Below, one piece after another: positions 1-9,584 of a stretch of 64,000 nt of DNA. The stretch comes from Actinobaculum massiliense. Lineage in GTDB: Bacteria > Actinomycetota > Actinomycetes > Actinomycetales > Actinomycetaceae. The notes under the pieces were generated by a model. It did no database searches, was not told the origin of the DNA, and saw nothing but the letters and a program-made list of their open reading frames with translations. Location of the stretch: positions 381,896 to 445,895 of the forward strand of contig NZ_LN881717.1 in assembly GCF_001457435.1 (NCBI RefSeq). Reading direction: 5' to 3'. The first letter of the stretch is position 1. Each line of letters begins with the position of its first letter. Both the position numbers and the translations under genes were made by a program.

Positions 1-2888
1 AGGCGTGCGTCGTCGACCACCGGCAGGCCGCCGGTGTGTACGTCCTCCGGCAAAACCAGCGGCACGCGCATTTCGGTCACCGCGTGCTGAGTGGCGCCGG
101 TCCCCTGCCAGGCGGTGTCGAGCGGAACGTAAAGCTCCAGGCCGGATTCGGTTTCGCGAATCTCGGTTTCGGCGATCAGCGCGGCCGGGTTGGCGGCCAG
201 GTGGCCGTGCCAGAGAATAAACGGCGCATTGCGCAAGAACGCATCGCGATCCGCGGCGTTGCGGGAAAAGGCCTCGACGGCAGGCGTACCCTGCGCGGCC
301 ACATCCTCCACCGCGGCATTTTCGTAGCGGCCCAGAATATCGGCTACCGGCTCATCCACCGAGGTGATCGCGCAGGTGGAAACCGGCCCGGGAATAATGC
401 GTACCTGATCGGCGGTGTAGCGCGGATCTTGGGACTGCCACAGCGAATCGCGGCCCCAGTTGCGAAGCACCGACTCGTCAATGATGGAAACGAACGGTAC
501 CGGCTTCGGGTACTTATCGCACAGGTGATGGAACCAGGCCGCGTCTTGCGGGCAGACCTTTTCCTCATCCGCCAGCGGATAAGACTCGCGCAAGCGCTGC
601 AGACATCCGTGCGGGTCATCTGCCGCATCCTCTTCGCTGAAGATCGTGGGGATTTCTCCCGCGTCGGTATCGGAGAGACGCGCTTCGGCCCGCTGCAGCA
701 TTTCGAAGTAGCGAATCGCCACCGAATCGTCCACCCACGGGTAGGAAAGCTCGAGGTAGCGGTCCAGCTGCTGGGCGTAGGTCATCTTGTCGACGTCGCC
801 GAAGTACGGCTTGGCGGTGCGGTTAATAGCTTCGATAATTTCATCGCGGCGGCGCTGGATTTCCTCCGGCTTGCCGTCCAGCTCCAGGAGCAGGCGCGCG
901 GCGCGGGCCGCGGAATTTTCCACGTTGTACATATCAGCGTGCAGGGAGGACTGCGAGGAGGTAATTCCTCCGCGCACCTCACCGGCAGCCACCCAACCGC
1001 CGTTTTCTTCGGCGGCAACGCCGGAAATATGCACCAGCAGTTGTTTAACGTCGGGGTTGGTTTTGGCCTCCTTTGCCGTCATGGCAGCGGTTCCAATAAA
1101 GATTCCGTCCACCGGCATGGCGGGAAGGCCGTAGCTTCGCGACCATTCGCCCGTCAGGTACTTTGCCGCCCGATCCGGGGTTCCCAGGCCGCCGCCCACG
1201 GTAATAACCAGGCCCGCTTCGCGCATATCCGCGTAGGTGCTCAAAAGCAGATCATCGAGGTTCTCCCACGAGTGGTGCCCGCCGGCGTGGCCGTCTTCCA
1301 CCTGCACGATCAGCGGCGCACCTTCGGCATGGTGCGCAATATCGACAACCTGCTTAATCTGGGCCACCGTGCCCGGTTTGAAAGCAACGTAGGCGAAGCC
1401 CTCCCCGCGCAAGCGGTTAATCAACTCCAGGGCTTCGTCCCGCTCGGGGATACCGGCGGAAATCGTCACGCCGTCCAGCGGCGCCCCGCCCTGACGCTGG
1501 CGGGATACCAACCGGCGCCCACCAAACTGGAGATCCCACAGGTAGCGATCCAGGAACATGGCATTGAACTGGGCGGTGCGGCCCGGAGCCAGCTGGCGGC
1601 GCAGGCCGCGCAGATTCTCGGTGAGCACGGCCTCGGAGGTTTGCCCGCCCCCGCCGAGTTCGGTCCAGTAGCCGGCATTGGCCGCCGCGGCCACAATTTC
1701 CGGATCTACGGTGGTGGGCGTCATGCCGCCGAGCATTACCGGCGAACGGCCGGTCAGGCGCGAGAACGCGGTATCCAGATAGGTTTTGCCGTCAATTTTG
1801 CGTAGCTTGGGTGCAAAACTCGACCAGTCGTGGGTCGGATATTCGCGCGCCGAGCCCGCCACCAAATCGTCGCGGGCGGAGGCGGTACCGGCCTCCACGT
1901 AGACGGCCCCGCTTCCGGCAAGATTCGCGCGGGTAATCGCCTTCAAGGCCACTCCCGGACCGAGGTCCACCACGTAGTGCGCCTCGCTCTGGTTGCTCCC
2001 GGACTGGGAAAGATCCGCGAGCGCGGCGGAGAATTCTTCGGTCCAATCCAGGTGATCGGTAAGAACCGCGCGAGCGAGCTTTTCTGCCTGCGCTACCCGC
2101 AACTCACAGGCTTCGGCCCACTGGTCCACCAAAGCCACGGCCGGCTCCAGCAAATGCGAGTGGAAGGGAGCGGCCACCTCGAGGAACTCGGTAACCGGGC
2201 GCAGCGGTTCGCCGCCCATTCGCTTGGCTTCGCGATCTGCCACGGACTTTTCCGCCGCCCGGTTAATCGTCACGATCAGCCCGGACAGCGCTGCCGGGGA
2301 GCCGGAAACAACGCAGGCCTGGCGCGTATTAATAATGCTGAGGTCAATATCGGCGAACTGGGCGATCAGCGCCTGGAGCTGATCCACCGGGATTCCCCGC
2401 ACGGAAAGCATAGGCGTGGCCTGACCGTCCGGGTTCATGTGGGCCGCGGCGGTGATTTTAGAGGCCGCGGCTCCAATGAGGCGCGCCAGGGCAAACACCG
2501 CCGGGCGCTGCTCGGCCGGAGCGCTGAGCAACGCCGCTGCCAGTACTCCCTGGGAGTGACCAATAATCGCCGTCGGCTGGGCATCCACGTCAAGGGCGGC
2601 ACCGTACTGGCTGAGGAGAATTCCCGGCACCGAGGTGTGGGGAGCTACCCCGAAACTTGCCGGACCGCGCGTCCCGAGCAGGTCGAGGCGCCCAGCGCTC
2701 ATCACCGTGAGCTCAGGTAGCACCGGCGCTAGAATTTTCTCTGCCGCCGCGTCCAGCTCTTGTAGTTTTTCGCGCAGGCGCGAGTCTTCGATCGTGGCGT
2801 CCAATTCGCTGCGCCACGGAGTTCCTTGCCCGGAAAATTGCATAATCCACCGGGCGCCAGAACGAAGGGAATCGATAACTGAAGGCAT
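1..2888 (-). CDS. fas: Type I fatty acid synthase, N-terminal part (cut by window edge)
   Basis: About 962 N-terminal residues of a multifunctional fatty acid synthase that builds long acyl-CoAs from acetyl- and malonyl-CoA in the cytosol. Seen: an acyltransferase opening with FSGQGTPW (residues 18-25) and nucleophile elbow GHSQG near residue 109; an enoyl reductase flavin barrel beginning at LGGMTPTT near residue 385; and the start of the dehydratase region. Actinomycete FAS-I chains run to about 3000 residues, so the carrier, ketoreductase and ketosynthase parts should lie left of the window. The reading frame is open to base 1. Start ATG is preceded by AAAGAAAG. It lies 104 nt downstream of accD, in the same direction, so it is probably the last gene of the birA-acc-fas operon. 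Identification is by recognised motifs and domain order. Confidence 0.95.
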   Translation of the reverse strand, partial: MPSVIDSLRSGARWIMQFSGQGTPWRSELDATIEDSRLREKLQELDAAAEKILAPVLPELTVMSAGRLDLLGTRGPASFGVAPHTSVPGILLSQYGAALDVDAQPTAIIGHSQGVLAAALLSAPAEQRPAVFALARLIGAAASKITAAAHMNPDGQATPMLSVRGIPVDQLQALIAQFADIDLSIINTRQACVVSGSPAALSGLIVTINRAAEKSVADREAKRMGGEPLRPVTEFLEVAAPFHSHLLEPAVALVDQWAEACELRVAQAEKLARAVLTDHLDWTEEFSAALADLSQSGSNQSEAHYVVDLGPGVALKAITRANLAGSGAVYVEAGTASARDDLVAGSAREYPTHDWSSFAPKLRKIDGKTYLDTAFSRLTGRSPVMLGGMTPTTVDPEIVAAAANAGYWTELGGGGQTSEAVLTENLRGLRRQLAPGRTAQFNAMFLDRYLWDLQFGGRRLVSRQRQGGAPLDGVTISAGIPERDEALELINRLRGEGFAYVAFKPGTVAQIKQVVDIAHHAEGAPLIVQVEDGHAGGHHSWENLDDLLLSTYADMREAGLVITVGGGLGTPDRAAKYLTGEWSRSYGLPAMPVDGIFIGTAAMTAKEAKTNPDVKQLLVHISGVAAEENGGWVAAGEVRGGITSSQSSLHADMYNVENSAARAARLLLELDGKPEEIQRRRDEIIEAINRTAKPYFGDVDKMTYAQQLDRYLELSYPWVDDSVAIRYFEMLQRAEARLSDTDAGEIPTIFSEEDAADDPHGCLQRLRESYPLADEEKVCPQDAAWFHHLCDKYPKPVPFVSIIDESVLRNWGRDSLWQSQDPRYTADQVRIIPGPVSTCAITSVDEPVADILGRYENAAVEDVAAQGTPAVEAFSRNAADRDAFLRNAPFILWHGHLAANPAALIAETEIRETESGLELYVPLDTAWQGTGATQHAVTEMRVPLVLPEDVHTGGLPVVDDAR

Positions 2889-2992
2889 AAGTTTTCTTTC
2901 TTTGTTAGTCCCCAACTGGGGTCAGTGGTTTGAAGTTTGAGAAGTTTCGGAGCGCGCGGGTTTCTATGCGCTACGCGGCGTTATTCCCGCAA

Positions 2993-4597
2993 CTACATGG
3001 GGATATTCCCGTGCCGGCGCTCGCCGGGATGGTCGGCGTTCTTGGAACGCAACACTCGCAATGACGTCACTAACCGGGCCCTGGTTTCCTCCGGGCAAAT
3101 AATTGCGTCGAGTTCTCCGCGCGCCACGGACAGGTAGGGGTTGACGTTCTTCCTGGTGTATTCATCGGCAAGTTGCTTACGTACGCTCGCCACGTCTTCC
3201 CCGTTGCTGGCGGCTTCTTTCAGGCGTTTGCGTCCGGTGATCGCGACGGCGCCGTCGGCACCCAACACCGCGATCTCGGCACCCGGCCAGGAAAAGTTAG
3301 CGTCTCCGCCCAGGGATTTCGAGCCCATGACGATGTATGCCCCGCCGTAGGCCTTCCGCAAAATAACCGTCACCAGAGGGGTAGTGGCATTGGCGTAGGA
3401 CCAAATCAGCTTCGCGCCGCGGCGAATAATTCCGGATTGCTCCTGGGCGGTTCCGGGCCGATATCCCGGCACATCCACCAGCGTCACTATCGGCACGTTG
3501 AAGGCATCGCAAAACTGCACAAACCTGCCGGCCTTTTCCGAGGCGTCAACGTCCAGCGTGCCGGCGTCGCACAGCGGTTGATTGGCGACGATTCCTACCG
3601 ACTGGCCATCCAGGGCCGCGAATCCCACCACAATATTGGGGGCAAAGAACTCTTGCACCTGCACGAACTCGCCATAGTCGACGATATGGCTAATCACATT
3701 CACCATGTCGTATGACTGCTTGGAAGATTCGGGCACCAGACTGGGCAGTTCGCGTGCCGCCGCGGCATCTTCTGGGCCTTCAATATAATCCCATTCGGGC
3801 GCCGGAGCATCGCAATGCGGGGGAAGATAACGCAGCAGGGTTCGGGTGTAGTCGAGCGCGTCTTCCTCATCGCTGGCCAGGTAATGCGCTACACCGGACT
3901 GGAAGGAGTGGAGTTCGGCTCCGCCCAAATCATCGAAGGAGACGTCCTCCCCCGTCGTCGCTTTTACCACGTCCGGGCCGGTGACGAACATGTGGGCGTT
4001 GTCTTTCGTCATCACCACGAAATCGGTGAGCGCTGGCCCGTACACCGCTCCGCCCGCGCACGGCCCGAGGATGCAGGAAATCTGCGGGACGATGCCGGAC
4101 GCCTCAATGGTCTTCTTGAAAATCCGACCGTACTGGGAAAGTGCCACCACGCCATCTTGAATCCGGGCGCCGCCCGAATCGAGCATGGAGACGATCGGAA
4201 TGCGCAGCGCTAGGGCTTTATCCATCAGCGCCAGGATTTTATCCCCTTCGGCCTCTCCCAGCGTTCCGCCGGAGACCGAGAAGTCCTGGGCGTAGACGGC
4301 CACGTGCGCGCCGTCGATGGTGCCAATTCCGGTCACCACCGCGCAGCCGCTAAAACCGTCCGCAATATTTCCGCCGGCGAAGCGCCCAATTTCTTGGAAC
4401 GAACCGGGATCGCAGAGCATATCAATGCGCTCCCGGGCGGTGTTTTTCGCCAGCTTGTGCTGGCGCGTCCGCGCCTTTTCCTCGGCCCGCTGGGAAATGT
4501 CGGTTTCAAATTCCGCGAAGGAGCCGCGGTCAATCTCCCGCGCGGTGGTATCAAGCGTTTGCCACTCGTGCATGGATCGCAAATTAGTCAGAGACAA
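2993..4597 (-). CDS. accD: Acyl-CoA carboxylase carboxyltransferase (beta) subunit
   Basis: 534 residues. Transfers carboxyl from carboxybiotin to acetyl- or propionyl-CoA, giving malonyl- or methylmalonyl-CoA. The two crotonase-fold halves are visible: N-half with DSGGARIQDGV and the oxyanion segment GPCAGGAVYGP, C-half with GGAYIVMGSKSLGGD, the layout of PccB/AccD-type chains. I chose the TTG at 4597 because GAGGAG sits about 7 nt before it and it abuts the stop of the alpha subunit (TAG directly followed by TTG); the next ATG (4573) has no binding site. Being sandwiched between the biotinylated alpha chain and fas points to malonyl-CoA supply for fatty acid synthesis; acyl specificity cannot be read here. 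Confidence 0.95.
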   Translation of the reverse strand: MSLTNLRSMHEWQTLDTTAREIDRGSFAEFETDISQRAEEKARTRQHKLAKNTARERIDMLCDPGSFQEIGRFAGGNIADGFSGCAVVTGIGTIDGAHVAVYAQDFSVSGGTLGEAEGDKILALMDKALALRIPIVSMLDSGGARIQDGVVALSQYGRIFKKTIEASGIVPQISCILGPCAGGAVYGPALTDFVVMTKDNAHMFVTGPDVVKATTGEDVSFDDLGGAELHSFQSGVAHYLASDEEDALDYTRTLLRYLPPHCDAPAPEWDYIEGPEDAAAARELPSLVPESSKQSYDMVNVISHIVDYGEFVQVQEFFAPNIVVGFAALDGQSVGIVANQPLCDAGTLDVDASEKAGRFVQFCDAFNVPIVTLVDVPGYRPGTAQEQSGIIRRGAKLIWSYANATTPLVTVILRKAYGGAYIVMGSKSLGGDANFSWPGAEIAVLGADGAVAITGRKRLKEAASNGEDVASVRKQLADEYTRKNVNPYLSVARGELDAIICPEETRARLVTSLRVLRSKNADHPGERRHGNIPM

Positions 4598-6430
4598 CTA
4601 AATCTCCTCACTGGTTTGTTGATTGCTGGCTGGTGCGGCCTCTATCCGGAGGAGCGGTTGGAAGGCCGCCACGTTTTGGCCGCCTTCCACCAGCACTTCC
4701 GCCACCGTGCCGTCGGCGGGCGCGTTGACGTAACTTTCCATTTTCATTGATTCGAGAACCACGAGTAGGTCGCCTTTCGTAACCCTGCTTCCAGGTTCGA
4801 CGACGCAGCGCACCACAATTGCCTGGATGGGCGAATTCACGGTGCCATTGGCATCCACGAAATGAGTATTTGCCGCTTGCACCTGGCGATTTGCGCTCAC
4901 CGCGCGGCGCGGCTGTAGAGCGCGCCGGGCGGCTACCCCGCCGGTGCGCACCAGGCTGGTGGGAAGCGAAAGCTGCATGCGCTTGCCATTCACTTCGATC
5001 ACAAAACTGTGCAGATCTTCCAGCTCGTTAGGCTCTGCTCCGCTACCCTCGGCGCCCGCGTCGGTGCGGAGCTCGGAGGGGACGCTTTCGCGCGCGGCGC
5101 TTTCCATATACGCGGGCAAAATCCTTTCTTCAAACCAGCGCGTTGAGGGGGCGTGCGCGGCGAACTCTGGCCGGGCAATAACGGCGTCGTAAAGGGAAAG
5201 AGGCGTGGCAACCCCGCGGATTTGGGTTTCTGCAATCACCCGGTGGGCGCGGGAAATGGCCTGCTCGCGATCCGGTGCGGTGACGATCAGCTTGGCGAGC
5301 ATGGGGTCAAAACCGGCCGTCACCTCGTCGCCTTCCTCAATCCCGGATTCGATTCGCACCCCGTGGCCCTCCGGCCAGCGCAGGTGGCGAATCACGCCGG
5401 TGGAAGGGACCATCCCGTTGGCCGGATCCTCGCAGGTAATGCGGAATTCGAAACTATGGGCGCGCGGGACGCCGACCGGGGTCAGATCCTCGCCGTTGGC
5501 GATACGGATTTGCTCGCGTACCAGGTCAATCCCCGAGACTTCCTCGGAGACCGTGTGTTCCACCTGCAGGCGCGGATTGACTTCGAGGAAATTCACTCGC
5601 CCATCGGGCTCGACCAAAAACTCGCAGGTCCCCAACCCGGTGTAATCCACGGCCTCGAAAAGCCGACGCGACCATTCGCGCACCGTTTCTTCGGAATCTC
5701 CGGGCAACGCGGGCGCGGGGGCTTCTTCAATGAGTTTCTGGTTGCGGCGTTGCACCGAGCAGTCGCGGGTGGAAATCACCTCGAAATTACCGTGCGTATC
5801 GCGCGCCGACTGGGTTTCAATATGCCGGGCGGTGCGAATAAAACGCTCCACGAAAAAGTTCCCGAGGTCCTCGCCGTGAATTGTGAAGAAGCGATCTAGG
5901 TCCGCGGCATTATTGTGCACGGTGATACCGCGCCCGCCACCGCCGTCGGCCTGCTTCGTCACAATCGGGAAACCGAAGCGGGAAACGAAATCGTCCACCG
6001 CAGCGCGCCCCGAAACCGGCTCGGAAAGGCCCGGCACCGGGGAAACGTCCACCGACTCTGCTAGCCGGCGCGCCTGGATTTTATCGCCCAGTCGGCTGAG
6101 CACGCTCGGGTTGGGGCCAATCCAAATCAGCCCCGCTTCGGCTACCGCCTGCGCGAACTCCGGGTCCTCGGAAAGAAAACCGTAACCCGGGTGGATCGCA
6201 TCAGCGTGCGAGCGCAGCGCGAGCGCAATGAGCTTCTCGCTGTTCATGTAGGTTTCGGCATACGTTGCGCCGTGTAGCGCGTAGGCCGAGTCTGCCATCT
6301 GGGTAAACCGCGCCTCGCGATCAGAATCCGCGTACACCGCCACCGATTTCAGATTCATATCCTTGGCCGTGCGAATGACTCGCTCGGCAATCTCGGCGCG
6401 GTTCGCAACAAGAATTTTTGAGATTGTCAT
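4598..6430 (-). CDS. accA3: Acyl-CoA carboxylase alpha subunit: biotin carboxylase fused to BCCP
   Basis: 610 residues. ATP-dependently carboxylates its own biotin, which then feeds AccD. Seen: the N-terminal biotin carboxylase opening ISKILVANRAEIAERV, the ATP-grasp glycine loop GGGGRGI near residue 165, the EVNPRLQVEHTVSE catalytic strand, and a C-terminal biotinyl domain with ESMKMESY whose Lys takes biotin. A linker of about 80 residues separates the two. The start is the ATG at 6430, which shares one base with the stop of birA (TGATG), so the ligase that biotinylates this chain is translationally coupled to it. The gene symbol follows actinomycete usage and is my assignment. Confidence 0.93.
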   Translation of the reverse strand: MTISKILVANRAEIAERVIRTAKDMNLKSVAVYADSDREARFTQMADSAYALHGATYAETYMNSEKLIALALRSHADAIHPGYGFLSEDPEFAQAVAEAGLIWIGPNPSVLSRLGDKIQARRLAESVDVSPVPGLSEPVSGRAAVDDFVSRFGFPIVTKQADGGGGRGITVHNNAADLDRFFTIHGEDLGNFFVERFIRTARHIETQSARDTHGNFEVISTRDCSVQRRNQKLIEEAPAPALPGDSEETVREWSRRLFEAVDYTGLGTCEFLVEPDGRVNFLEVNPRLQVEHTVSEEVSGIDLVREQIRIANGEDLTPVGVPRAHSFEFRITCEDPANGMVPSTGVIRHLRWPEGHGVRIESGIEEGDEVTAGFDPMLAKLIVTAPDREQAISRAHRVIAETQIRGVATPLSLYDAVIARPEFAAHAPSTRWFEERILPAYMESAARESVPSELRTDAGAEGSGAEPNELEDLHSFVIEVNGKRMQLSLPTSLVRTGGVAARRALQPRRAVSANRQVQAANTHFVDANGTVNSPIQAIVVRCVVEPGSRVTKGDLLVVLESMKMESYVNAPADGTVAEVLVEGGQNVAAFQPLLRIEAAPASNQQTSEEI

Positions 6431-7248
6431 CAAATACTTTCGATCATGGATACTTCGCCCGCCGTCACTGTCACCGTGCCGTCTGCGGTCTGCAGGGTGA
6501 GCCCGCCGTTTGCCGTCACCCGCACGCCAGTTCCGTTGACCGGGGTGGAGTGAGGTCGATTGACGACGACGCCCGCCCGCAGGGTTTCGCAATAGCGGTT
6601 AATTTCCCCCACTAGCCCGGATTCCTGCGCATTTCCGGCGCTCACTAACCCCTCCATGCGGGAGAGCAGCCCGGACACATACCCGGCCGCAAGCGCGTCG
6701 CGTTCCGGTACCGGGAGACCTTCCGCAGCCAGCGAAGTAGAAACCGGGGTGGGGAGCTGATGAGCGGGAATACGCAAGTTCATTCCCATTCCCACCACGG
6801 TTCCCAGAACGCCCTCGCGCTCCCCGGCGATTTCGCCAATGATTCCGGCCATCTTTAGCGGCTTTCCGGGATGCAGGACGATGTCATTCGGCCAGGAAAT
6901 AAGCGCGGGAATATCGAAGTCGGCTAGCGCTTGGCGCGCCGCGGCGGCCGCCGCCAGCGTCACCCAACCCACCTGCTCGCGCAGCCGGGCGGGGATTTCA
7001 ATAACGACCGAGATGAGGAGGGAACCGCCGGGCAGGGAGAACCAATGGCGTCCCACCCGCCCGCGGCCGGCCGATTGGTGATCGGCAATGAGCACGCTCG
7101 CGTGCCCCACTCCCGAATCCGCGCGCGTCCACAACTCCGCGAGGTCATCTTGCGTCGATCCCGTGAGCTCGGTGAAAAGCACATCACCGCTAACTTCCGC
7201 GAGTTGCGGGAATTCATCCTGCGCCTCGCGAATCGGAGTGTTTTTCAT
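6430..7248 (-). CDS. birA: Biotin--[acetyl-CoA-carboxylase] ligase
   Basis: 272 residues. Activates biotin as biotinyl-AMP and attaches it to the BCCP lysine. Seen: ELTGSTQDDL, the biotin/ATP loop GRGRVGRHWFSLPGGSL, the SWPNDIVL segment with the catalytic lysine region downstream (KMAGIIGE), and a short C-terminal SH3-like domain. There is no N-terminal helix-turn-helix, so this is a mono-functional ligase and not a repressor like E. coli BirA. Start ATG 7248 has GGGGGAG upstream. First gene of the operon that continues into the biotin carboxylase, accD and fas, so its two natural clients include the next gene. Confidence 0.93.
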   Translation of the reverse strand: MKNTPIREAQDEFPQLAEVSGDVLFTELTGSTQDDLAELWTRADSGVGHASVLIADHQSAGRGRVGRHWFSLPGGSLLISVVIEIPARLREQVGWVTLAAAAAARQALADFDIPALISWPNDIVLHPGKPLKMAGIIGEIAGEREGVLGTVVGMGMNLRIPAHQLPTPVSTSLAAEGLPVPERDALAAGYVSGLLSRMEGLVSAGNAQESGLVGEINRYCETLRAGVVVNRPHSTPVNGTGVRVTANGGLTLQTADGTVTVTAGEVSMIESI

Positions 7249-7271
7249 GGCTCCCCCTAACTAGTCACCCG

Positions 7272-7295
7272 ACCGTAACTTTACGCAACCGTAAC
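7272..7295. promoter_or_regulatory. Direct repeat ACCGTAAC upstream of birA-acc-fas
   Basis: Two copies of ACCGTAAC (7272-7279, 7288-7295) spaced 16 bp apart, 24-47 bp upstream of the birA start. In the promoter region of the lipid operon this could be an operator, for instance for a fatty-acid regulator; the binding protein is unknown. The rest of the 7249-7510 gap holds a second element, an inverted repeat CCTAGAT-N10-ATCTAGG at 7410-7433, and otherwise no gene that I can support. Confidence 0.4.
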
Positions 7296-7409
7296 CTACT
7301 TCAGCGTAGGCACACACCCTTCACGCTTTTTTGTGACAGACTTCAAACTATGTACATAACTATTCAAGTTTTCGCGCAAGCCGCGGGTGCGGCTACGCCC
7401 AACGCGCGC

Positions 7410-7433
7410 CCTAGATCAACCCTGATATCTAGG
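7410..7433. repeat. Inverted repeat CCTAGAT-N10-ATCTAGG
   Basis: Perfect 7-bp arms around a 10-bp spacer in the non-coding gap between birA and the yjhG terminator. It has the size of an operator; no bound protein can be named. Confidence 0.35.
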
Positions 7434-7510
7434 AACGCATTAATTCCACCATTCCCCGCGCGCTATGCCGACCGCCCGCGCCAGGCTCGCTATGCCTGCC
7501 GCACGCCCCA

Positions 7511-7549
7511 AATAAAAGCGGCGGGTAGAGCTTTTGCTCTACCCGCCGC
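7511..7549 (-). terminator. Rho-independent terminator of the yjhFHG operon
   Basis: Perfect 14-bp stem (7518-7531 with 7536-7549), 4-nt loop, followed on the minus strand by TTTTATT. It lies 25 nt after the yjhG stop. Confidence 0.9.
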
Positions 7550-7574
7550 GACTTCTAGAACCGAAGAGTGGAAT

Positions 7575-9548
7575 TTACTGTTTAGCCTCCAATGCAGCCT
7601 TCCCCGCTTCCAGGGTCTCCACGATTCGGTCTACGTCATAGACGCATCCTCGCCAGATGCCACCAGAAACGTCCTGCAGAACCGCCCAAAGACGGGTGTC
7701 CTCCGGCAGATCGGGGTCCGGATGCAGATCCGGATTTGAGGGCCGGCTGGCAAGAGCTTCTGCCGCTTCTTCATAAGTGAGCGGCTCCGCTTCACTTCCG
7801 ATGAAGTTGAGGCTTCCCTCAAGATTCACGGTATCGACCACGATTTCAATAAGATCTCCCTCTTGGATCTTCCCAATTGGTCCCCCAGCCAGAGCCTCCG
7901 GGCCAACATGCCCGAAGCATGCCCCGGTAGACACCCCGGAGAAACGCGCATCGGTGATTAGTGAAACATGCTTTCCGTACGGTAACTGCTTGAGGGCAGA
8001 GGTGAGCTGATATGTCTCCTCCATACCTGTTCCGCGCGGTCCGACACCCGCAATAATCATCACGTCGCCCGCCTTGATCTGATCATCCTTCAGCGCCTTG
8101 ATGGCGGCCTTCTCGGATGCAAATACTCGCGCGGGTCCCGTCTGACGGAAGACGCCGTCTGGATCAACCACCGAAGGATCGATAGCCGTCGACTTGACCA
8201 CGGACCCTTCGGGCGAAATATTGCCCTTCGGGAAGGTAACTGTAGAGGTCAGACCCCTCTCCTTAGCAACCTCGATATCCATAATAACGTCGCCCGGATC
8301 AATATGGTTCTTGGTCCGCAGACGCTCTTGAACCTGGCGGCGCCGATCAGACTTCTCCCACCAGTCGAGGTTCTCGCCTAGCGTTTGACCCGAAACCGTT
8401 AGAGCATCCTCATGGAGAAGCCCCAAGCTACGTAGCTTGAGCATTGCCTCGGGAACACCGCCCGCCATGAACACCACACCCGTGGGGAACATAGCCGGCC
8501 CGATGGGCATAACAGACACAATGCGCGGCACGATTTGATTAATGCGAGACCAATCATCCACGGTCGGGACCTTGCAACCCGCCTCATAAGCGATAGCGGT
8601 TAGATGAAGAAGGAGGTTCGTTGAGCCACCAAAGGCGGCGTGCATAATCATGGCGTTCTCAATCGCCTTATCGGTGATGACATCACGAGTGCAGATCCCC
8701 TTCTCCTTCAGGAGATGAAGCGCACGGCCCGAAGAGGTTCCCAAGTCCTTCCAGATCGGCTCTCCGGAAACGCAGAGGGCCGAGTGCGGCAGGGCGAGGC
8801 CCATCGACTCCCCAACCACCTGCGAAGTAGCCGCGGTGCCGAGGAATTGGCATCCGCCCCCGCCAGATGCACAGGCGCGGCACCCTTCGAGCGAGGCATA
8901 GTCGAGGTCGATCTCACCCGCCGCGTAACGAATACCAATAGTTTGAATCGTCCCTAGATCCTCACCCTTAGTGGGTTGGCGCGTAGCACCACCAGGAACC
9001 AAAATCGTCGGCGTATCGTGCTGAGCCGCAAGAGCCATCATGGTAGCGGGAAGCCCTTTGTCACACGAGGCAACCCCCATAACCGCTTTACGCGTTGGCA
9101 AAGAACGAATCAGGCGGCGCATCACAATAGACGCGTCGTTTCGATACGGGAGCGAATCGAACATACCCACGGTTCCCTGCGAACGTCCGTCACACGGATC
9201 AGACACGTAGGTGGCGTAGGGTACATCGCCCTCCTCAGCCAGTTGATTTGCGGCTGCCTCAACGAGCATCCCAAGTTCAAAATGGCCGGTATGGAGACCC
9301 AGAGCGGTCGGTGTGCCGTCTTCGCGGCGCATTCCGCCCAAGGTCGAGAAAATCATGACGTCGTCGCGATTGATCTCCTCCGGGCTCCAACCCATTCCTA
9401 CACCCTGGGTAAGAGAGAATAGCTCACCAGACGGCGAGTTACGGAGCTGATCACTGGAGAGCGGAAGTTTCCCCTCCGGCCCTTTCACATGAGTTCGAAC
9501 TTGGTAGAACTCATCATCTTGCTGCTTGTAGATTTGATCTAAAGACAC
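7575..9548 (-). CDS. yjhG: D-xylonate/aldonate dehydratase, YjhG/YagF family
   Basis: 657 residues. Fe-S dehydratase of the IlvD/Edd superfamily, predicted to convert an aldonate such as D-xylonate to the 2-keto-3-deoxy acid. Seen: cluster cysteines in YVSDPCDGRSQG, GVASCDKGLPATMM and CRACASGGGGCQFLG, and the C-terminal DARFSGVSTGACFGHVGP motif. Length and near-continuous similarity, as I recall it, to E. coli YjhG (about 655 residues) separate it from IlvD (about 560-615); the start MSLDQIYKQQDDEFYQVRTH also matches that family. Neighbours are an aldolase and a GntP transporter in the order yjhF > yjhH > yjhG, so it is the second enzymatic step's supplier. The exact sugar acid is inferred. 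Confidence 0.9.
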   Translation of the reverse strand: MSLDQIYKQQDDEFYQVRTHVKGPEGKLPLSSDQLRNSPSGELFSLTQGVGMGWSPEEINRDDVMIFSTLGGMRREDGTPTALGLHTGHFELGMLVEAAANQLAEEGDVPYATYVSDPCDGRSQGTVGMFDSLPYRNDASIVMRRLIRSLPTRKAVMGVASCDKGLPATMMALAAQHDTPTILVPGGATRQPTKGEDLGTIQTIGIRYAAGEIDLDYASLEGCRACASGGGGCQFLGTAATSQVVGESMGLALPHSALCVSGEPIWKDLGTSSGRALHLLKEKGICTRDVITDKAIENAMIMHAAFGGSTNLLLHLTAIAYEAGCKVPTVDDWSRINQIVPRIVSVMPIGPAMFPTGVVFMAGGVPEAMLKLRSLGLLHEDALTVSGQTLGENLDWWEKSDRRRQVQERLRTKNHIDPGDVIMDIEVAKERGLTSTVTFPKGNISPEGSVVKSTAIDPSVVDPDGVFRQTGPARVFASEKAAIKALKDDQIKAGDVMIIAGVGPRGTGMEETYQLTSALKQLPYGKHVSLITDARFSGVSTGACFGHVGPEALAGGPIGKIQEGDLIEIVVDTVNLEGSLNFIGSEAEPLTYEEAAEALASRPSNPDLHPDPDLPEDTRLWAVLQDVSGGIWRGCVYDVDRIVETLEAGKAALEAKQ

Positions 9549-9584
9549 TGAAATCCCTGCCTATGTTGATTTCCTAATGCGTTC

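Noticed and set aside
36-1805. Long plus-strand open frame of 589 codons
   Set aside because: It is the antisense shadow of fas, whose minus-strand frame has clear acyltransferase and enoyl reductase motifs and no stop to the window edge.
7575-9548. Annotation as dihydroxy-acid dehydratase IlvD
   Set aside because: Length, N-terminal sequence and the neighbouring GntP permease, aldolase and IclR regulator fit the YjhG/YagF xylonate dehydratase branch.
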